Part shown: in pieces, positions 30,663 to 34,173 of the stretch
Numbering within the stretch: the first letter of the stretch is position 1
Layout of the letters: each line of letters opens with the position of its first letter
DNA from: Chromatiales bacterium USCg_Taylor
GTDB lineage: Bacteria > Pseudomonadota > Gammaproteobacteria > JACCXJ01
Reading direction: 5' to 3'
Assembly (NCBI GenBank): GCA_002007425.1
Contig: MUGK01000020.1
Span: forward strand, 1 to 34,173
Length of the DNA: 34,173 nt
The notes under the pieces: model-generated
Databases searched by the model: none
Seen by the model: only the letters and a program-made list of their open reading frames with translations
Told to the model about the DNA's origin: nothing
Translations under genes and position numbers: made by a program

Positions 30663-30992
30663 TTACTCCGCGACGCGGACGGTGATGTGGCTGGTCCTTT
30701 TCATGAGTCGATTGGCGCGCCCCCGGGCTCGAGCCACCACCCGCTTCATCATCGGCGCGGTATCAATCATGATGGTTTCGACTTTAAGCGCATCAATGTC
30801 CGCACCGTCATTGTGCTCGGCATTCGCGATCGCCGATTCTAACACTTTTCTGATGATTCCCGCAGCCTTTTTACCGCTGAACGTCAATAGGCTCAGGGCG
30901 CGATCCACCGGGAGCCCGCGGATTTGATCCGCAACCAGACGCGCCTTTTGCGGAGACACCCGAACGAACCGAAGTTTAGCTGCCGTTGCCAT
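30663..30992 (-). CDS. rplV: 50S ribosomal protein L22
   Basis: [23 protein letters not shown]...[19 protein letters not shown]. Confidence 0.98.
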   Translation of the reverse strand: MATAAKLRFVRVSPQKARLVADQIRGLPVDRALSLLTFSGKKAAGIIRKVLESAIANAEHNDGADIDALKVETIMIDTAPMMKRVVARARGRANRLMKRTSHITVRVAE

Positions 30993-31017
30993 CGTACACG
31001 TGCCTTATGCGTGGGCC

Positions 31018-31296
31018 TTACGGACTCTTGGCCTTGCGATCGGCCGAATGGCCGCGAAAGGTCCTGGTTACCGCAAACTCCCCGAGCTTATGCCCGACCA
31101 TATTCTCGGTAATATAAACCGGCAGGTGCTGGCGTCCATTATGGATGGCGATCGTGATCCCGACCATCTCCGGCGCCACCACCGAACGGCGCGACCAGGT
31201 CTTGATGGGCCGCTTGTCCTTGCTGTCGCGGGCCTTGGCAACCTTTGCGGCAAGGTGGTGATCTATGAAGGGCCCTTTTTTGAGTGAGCGTGGCAC
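31018..31296 (-). CDS. rpsS: 30S ribosomal protein S19
   Basis: [19 protein letters not shown]...[51 protein letters not shown]. Confidence 0.99.
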   Translation of the reverse strand: MPRSLKKGPFIDHHLAAKVAKARDSKDKRPIKTWSRRSVVAPEMVGITIAIHNGRQHLPVYITENMVGHKLGEFAVTRTFRGHSADRKAKSP

Positions 31297-31311
31297 GCGA
31301 GCCTCCAGACG

Positions 31312-32142
31312 CTAAGTTGCCTTATGCCGATTGCGCACGATCATGCCAGTCGTCCGCTTGTTTTTCCGAGTCTTGTGGCCCTTGGTGGGCTGACCCCATG
31401 GGGTCACCGGGTGCCGCCCCCCGGAGCTCTTGCCTTCCCCTCCCCCGTGCGGATGATCGACAGGATTCATGGCCACACCGCGCACCGTTGGGCGGATACC
31501 TCGCCAGCGCGTCGCGCCGGCTTTACCGAGCGAACGCAGGGCATGCTCATTGTTACCAACGTCGCCAATAGTCGCCCGGCAATCGAGAGGAACTTTCCGG
31601 ACTTCCCCGGACCGCAGCCGCAACGTCGCATGTCCCCCTTCCCGAGCGATCAGTTGCACCGCGGCGCCCGCGCTCCGGGCCAACTGGGCGCCTTTCCCGG
31701 GCCGCAGCTCCACGCAATGAATCGTCGTGCCGAGGGGAATGTTGCGCAGGGCCAACGAATTTCCCGGCTGAATCGCCGCCTCGCTCCCCGACATCAAACG
31801 CGTGCCCGCTCGCACATCTTTCGGTGCGACGATGTAACGACGCTCGCCGTCCGCATACAGCAGCAACGCGATATGGGCGCTGCGGTTCGGATCGTACTCG
31901 ATACGCTCAACGCGCGCCGGGATCCCGTCCTTACGGCGCTTAAAATCGATGATGCGGTAATGTTGCTTATGCCCGCCTCCCTGGTGGCGCACCGTAATTC
32001 GACCCCTGTTGTTGCGTCCAGCCTTGCGTGTCTGTTTTTCAGTCAGCGGCCAATGAGGATCACCCTTGTGCAACCCGGGCGTTACTACCCGCACCACGCC
32101 GCGCGTACCCGCCGAGGTCGGTTTGAGTTGCTTCAATGCCAC
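31312..32142 (-). CDS. rplB: 50S ribosomal protein L2
   Basis: [28 protein letters not shown]...[31 protein letters not shown]. Confidence 0.99.
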   Translation of the reverse strand: MALKQLKPTSAGTRGVVRVVTPGLHKGDPHWPLTEKQTRKAGRNNRGRITVRHQGGGHKQHYRIIDFKRRKDGIPARVERIEYDPNRSAHIALLLYADGERRYIVAPKDVRAGTRLMSGSEAAIQPGNSLALRNIPLGTTIHCVELRPGKGAQLARSAGAAVQLIAREGGHATLRLRSGEVRKVPLDCRATIGDVGNNEHALRSLGKAGATRWRGIRPTVRGVAMNPVDHPHGGGEGKSSGGRHPVTPWGQPTKGHKTRKNKRTTGMIVRNRHKAT

Positions 32143-32148
32143 GGCGGC

Positions 32149-32445
32149 TTACTCCTTACCCACGAAATTGATGTCAAATCCGGGTTTGAGGCTGACATAG
32201 GCTTTCTTTATGTCCGAACGGCGTCCCCGCATGCGGCGATTCGCCTTAACTTTCCCCTTGATTGTGCAAACTCTCACGCCCTCGACTTCGACCTTAAACA
32301 TCAGCTCGACCGCTTGCTTTATCTCGGGCTTGGTTGCGTTCGGGACCACGCGAAATACGAACTGCCGGGCGCTGTCCGCAAGCCGCGTCGCTTTCTCCGA
32401 GACCCGGGGCTCGATGAGAACCTGCAGCAACCGCTCCTGGTTCAT
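32149..32445 (-). CDS. rplW: 50S ribosomal protein L23
   Basis: [38 protein letters not shown]. Confidence 0.98.
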   Translation of the reverse strand: MNQERLLQVLIEPRVSEKATRLADSARQFVFRVVPNATKPEIKQAVELMFKVEVEGVRVCTIKGKVKANRRMRGRRSDIKKAYVSLKPGFDINFVGKE

Positions 32446-33062
32446 GCGAGCCGAGCCTCGACGAGCTTGAGGGCGCCTTGCGTCATAACCACCGTCTGGT
32501 GCGCGATCAAACGGACCGGATCGAGCGCGCGCGCTCCGGTGACCTCGACGTGCAGGAGGTTCCTGGATGCCAGATCAAGGTTCCTTTCCTCTCCGTCGAC
32601 GACGATTAGTCCCGCCTCAAGACCCAAGACCTTAAGCCGCTCGATGAGCACTTTCGTCTTGGGCAAATGCATCACTAATGCGTCCACGATCTTGAGTCTT
32701 CCCGTGCGTGCGAGCTCGGAGAGGATGGACCGGAGTGCACCTGCATACATTCTTCGATTGACCTTTTGCGCGTAATCCCTCGGCACCGCCGCAAAGGTGA
32801 CCCCACCGCTTCGCCACAGCGGACTGCGTGAGCTGCCGGCGCGAGCGTTTCCCGTGCCCTTTTGTTTCCACGGCTTGCGGCCACCGCCCCGGACCTGCGC
32901 GCGGGACTTTTGGGCTTTGGTCCCGTTACGGCCCGCGGCGAGATAGGCTGTTACTACTTGATGCACGAGGGCCTCATTGTATTTGGCGTTAAACAATTGC
33001 TCGGAAACGGCAACGCTACCGACCACGGCCCCGGTGTCGCCCGATTGGACCTGAAGCTCCAT
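32442..33062 (-). CDS. rplD: 50S ribosomal protein L4
   Basis: [45 protein letters not shown]. Confidence 0.98.
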   Translation of the reverse strand: MELQVQSGDTGAVVGSVAVSEQLFNAKYNEALVHQVVTAYLAAGRNGTKAQKSRAQVRGGGRKPWKQKGTGNARAGSSRSPLWRSGGVTFAAVPRDYAQKVNRRMYAGALRSILSELARTGRLKIVDALVMHLPKTKVLIERLKVLGLEAGLIVVDGEERNLDLASRNLLHVEVTGARALDPVRLIAHQTVVMTQGALKLVEARLA

Positions 33063-33064
33063 GC

Positions 33065-33706
33065 TTAACGCCCCTTAACCGCTGACCGTACGACCACATG
33101 GCCGCCGCGCGCGCCCGGCACGGCGCCCTTCACGAGCAGCAAGTTTCTCTCGGCATCGACGCGCACCACCTCCAGATTCGAGACCGTGCGATTTACGTTA
33201 CCCAGATGCCCCGGCATGTGCTTGCCCTTGAACACGCGGCCGGGAGTCTGACGCTGCCCGGTGGAACCAGGCGTGCGGTGCGAAAGCGAGTTACCGTGCG
33301 TGGCGTCCCCGGATCTAAAGTGATGCCGTTTGATCGTCCCGGCGAAGCCTTTCCCCTGTGTGGCACCGCTCACGTCGACCATCTCGCCCGCTTTGAATAC
33401 ATCGACCTTGACTTCCTGGCCGACGCTGAGCGCCTCGCCTTCGCTCGCTTCCAGCCGGAACTCCCACAAACCCTGCCCACTTTCGACACCTGCTTTCTTA
33501 TAGATTCCGGCCAGCGCCTTGCTAATTCGATTCCGTTTTTGGGAACCCTTTGTTACTTGTATGGCGCGATAGCCATCGCGTTCCAGCGTCTTGACTTGGG
33601 TGATCCGGTTAGCTTCGGCGGCGATGACGGTCACCGGGATCGCGGCTCCTTCTTCGTTATAGATGCGCGTCATGCCGCATTTTCGCCCTATTATGCCCAA
33701 CGCCAT
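33065..33706 (-). CDS. rplC: 50S ribosomal protein L3
   Basis: [20 protein letters not shown]...[52 protein letters not shown]. Confidence 0.99.
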   Translation of the reverse strand: MALGIIGRKCGMTRIYNEEGAAIPVTVIAAEANRITQVKTLERDGYRAIQVTKGSQKRNRISKALAGIYKKAGVESGQGLWEFRLEASEGEALSVGQEVKVDVFKAGEMVDVSGATQGKGFAGTIKRHHFRSGDATHGNSLSHRTPGSTGQRQTPGRVFKGKHMPGHLGNVNRTVSNLEVVRVDAERNLLLVKGAVPGARGGHVVVRSAVKGR

Positions 33707-33723
33707 TCGCGCAACCTCCGCTC

Positions 33724-34035
33724 TCAGCTCAGCTTGATCTGGACATCTACGCCCGCGGCCAGATCGAGCTTCATCAGCGCATCCACGGTCTTGTCGGTGG
33801 GATTGACGATGTCGAGCAGGCGTTTGTGGGTGCGGATCTCGTACTGATCGCGGGCATCCTTGTCTGCATGCGGTGAGATTAGCACCGTAAAGCGTTCCAT
33901 TTTTGTGGGCAAAGGGATGGGCCCTCGGACCTGGGCGCCCGTGCGCCGGGCAGTCTCGACGATCTCGCGCGTCGAGCGGTCGATCAACCGATGGTCGAAG
34001 GCCTTGAGACGGATACGGATGATTTGGTCGTTCAT
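33724..34035 (-). CDS. rpsJ: 30S ribosomal protein S10
   Basis: [53 protein letters not shown]. Confidence 0.99.
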   Translation of the reverse strand: MNDQIIRIRLKAFDHRLIDRSTREIVETARRTGAQVRGPIPLPTKMERFTVLISPHADKDARDQYEIRTHKRLLDIVNPTDKTVDALMKLDLAAGVDVQIKLS

Positions 34036-34075
34036 GGATGATTCATCTTGGGCCCGGTCTTAAGCATAGGCTCTG

Positions 34076-34173
34076 CTACTCGACGACCTTAGCGACGACG
34101 CCGGCCCCGACGGTGCGGCCCCCTTCGCGGATCGCAAACCTCACCCCCTCTTCCATCGCAATCGGCGCAATCA
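34076..34173 (-). CDS. tuf: elongation factor Tu, C-terminal end (truncated by window edge)
   Basis: Manual translation [31 protein letters not shown] upstream of rpsJ. Confidence 0.96.
   Translation of the reverse strand, partial: IAPIAMEEGVRFAIREGGRTVGAGVVAKVVE

Noticed and set aside
31324-32775. 483-aa plus-strand ORF
   Set aside because: Runs antisense across rplB/rplW/rplD; composition is that of a shadow ORF opposite GC-rich ribosomal genes with no recognisable motifs.
33098-33847. 249-aa plus-strand ORF
   Set aside because: Antisense to rplC/rpsJ; no independent coding evidence.

Overview
Core-genome window from a gammaproteobacterium-like chromosome (family and gene-order inference only). 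Left to right: a short membrane-protein fragment; cfa (-) divergent from a membrane fatty-acid desaturase (+); a type II NADH dehydrogenase (ndh) split by a frameshift; queD; an envelope and cell-shape cluster on the minus strand (D-amino-acid transaminase, dacA, rlpA, mltB, rodA, mrdA, mreD, mreC, mreB); gatC-gatA-gatB on the plus strand, with gatB frame-disrupted; a roughly 2.3 kb accessory stretch (17.24-19.60 kb); a SAM hydroxide adenosyltransferase; then the alpha/spc/S10 ribosomal supercluster on the minus strand (rplQ-rpoA-rpsD-rpsK-rpsM-rpmJ-secY-...-rpsJ) ending in the C-terminus of tuf. The most interesting material is: (1) a small protein of four near-perfect 23-aa repeats under visible protein-level selection; (2) an attC-like integron recombination site directly after the neighbouring ORF, with cassette-like core sites next to both ORF starts, suggesting a degenerate integrase-less cassette array; (3) a 184-bp MITE-like element with 17-bp terminal inverted repeats and a possible TCA target duplication, sitting exactly at the rplE stop codon inside the spc operon; (4) three independent reading-frame lesions (ndh, gatB, cassette ORF), of three different mutation types. 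No database search was possible. Product names rest on recognised motifs and synteny.
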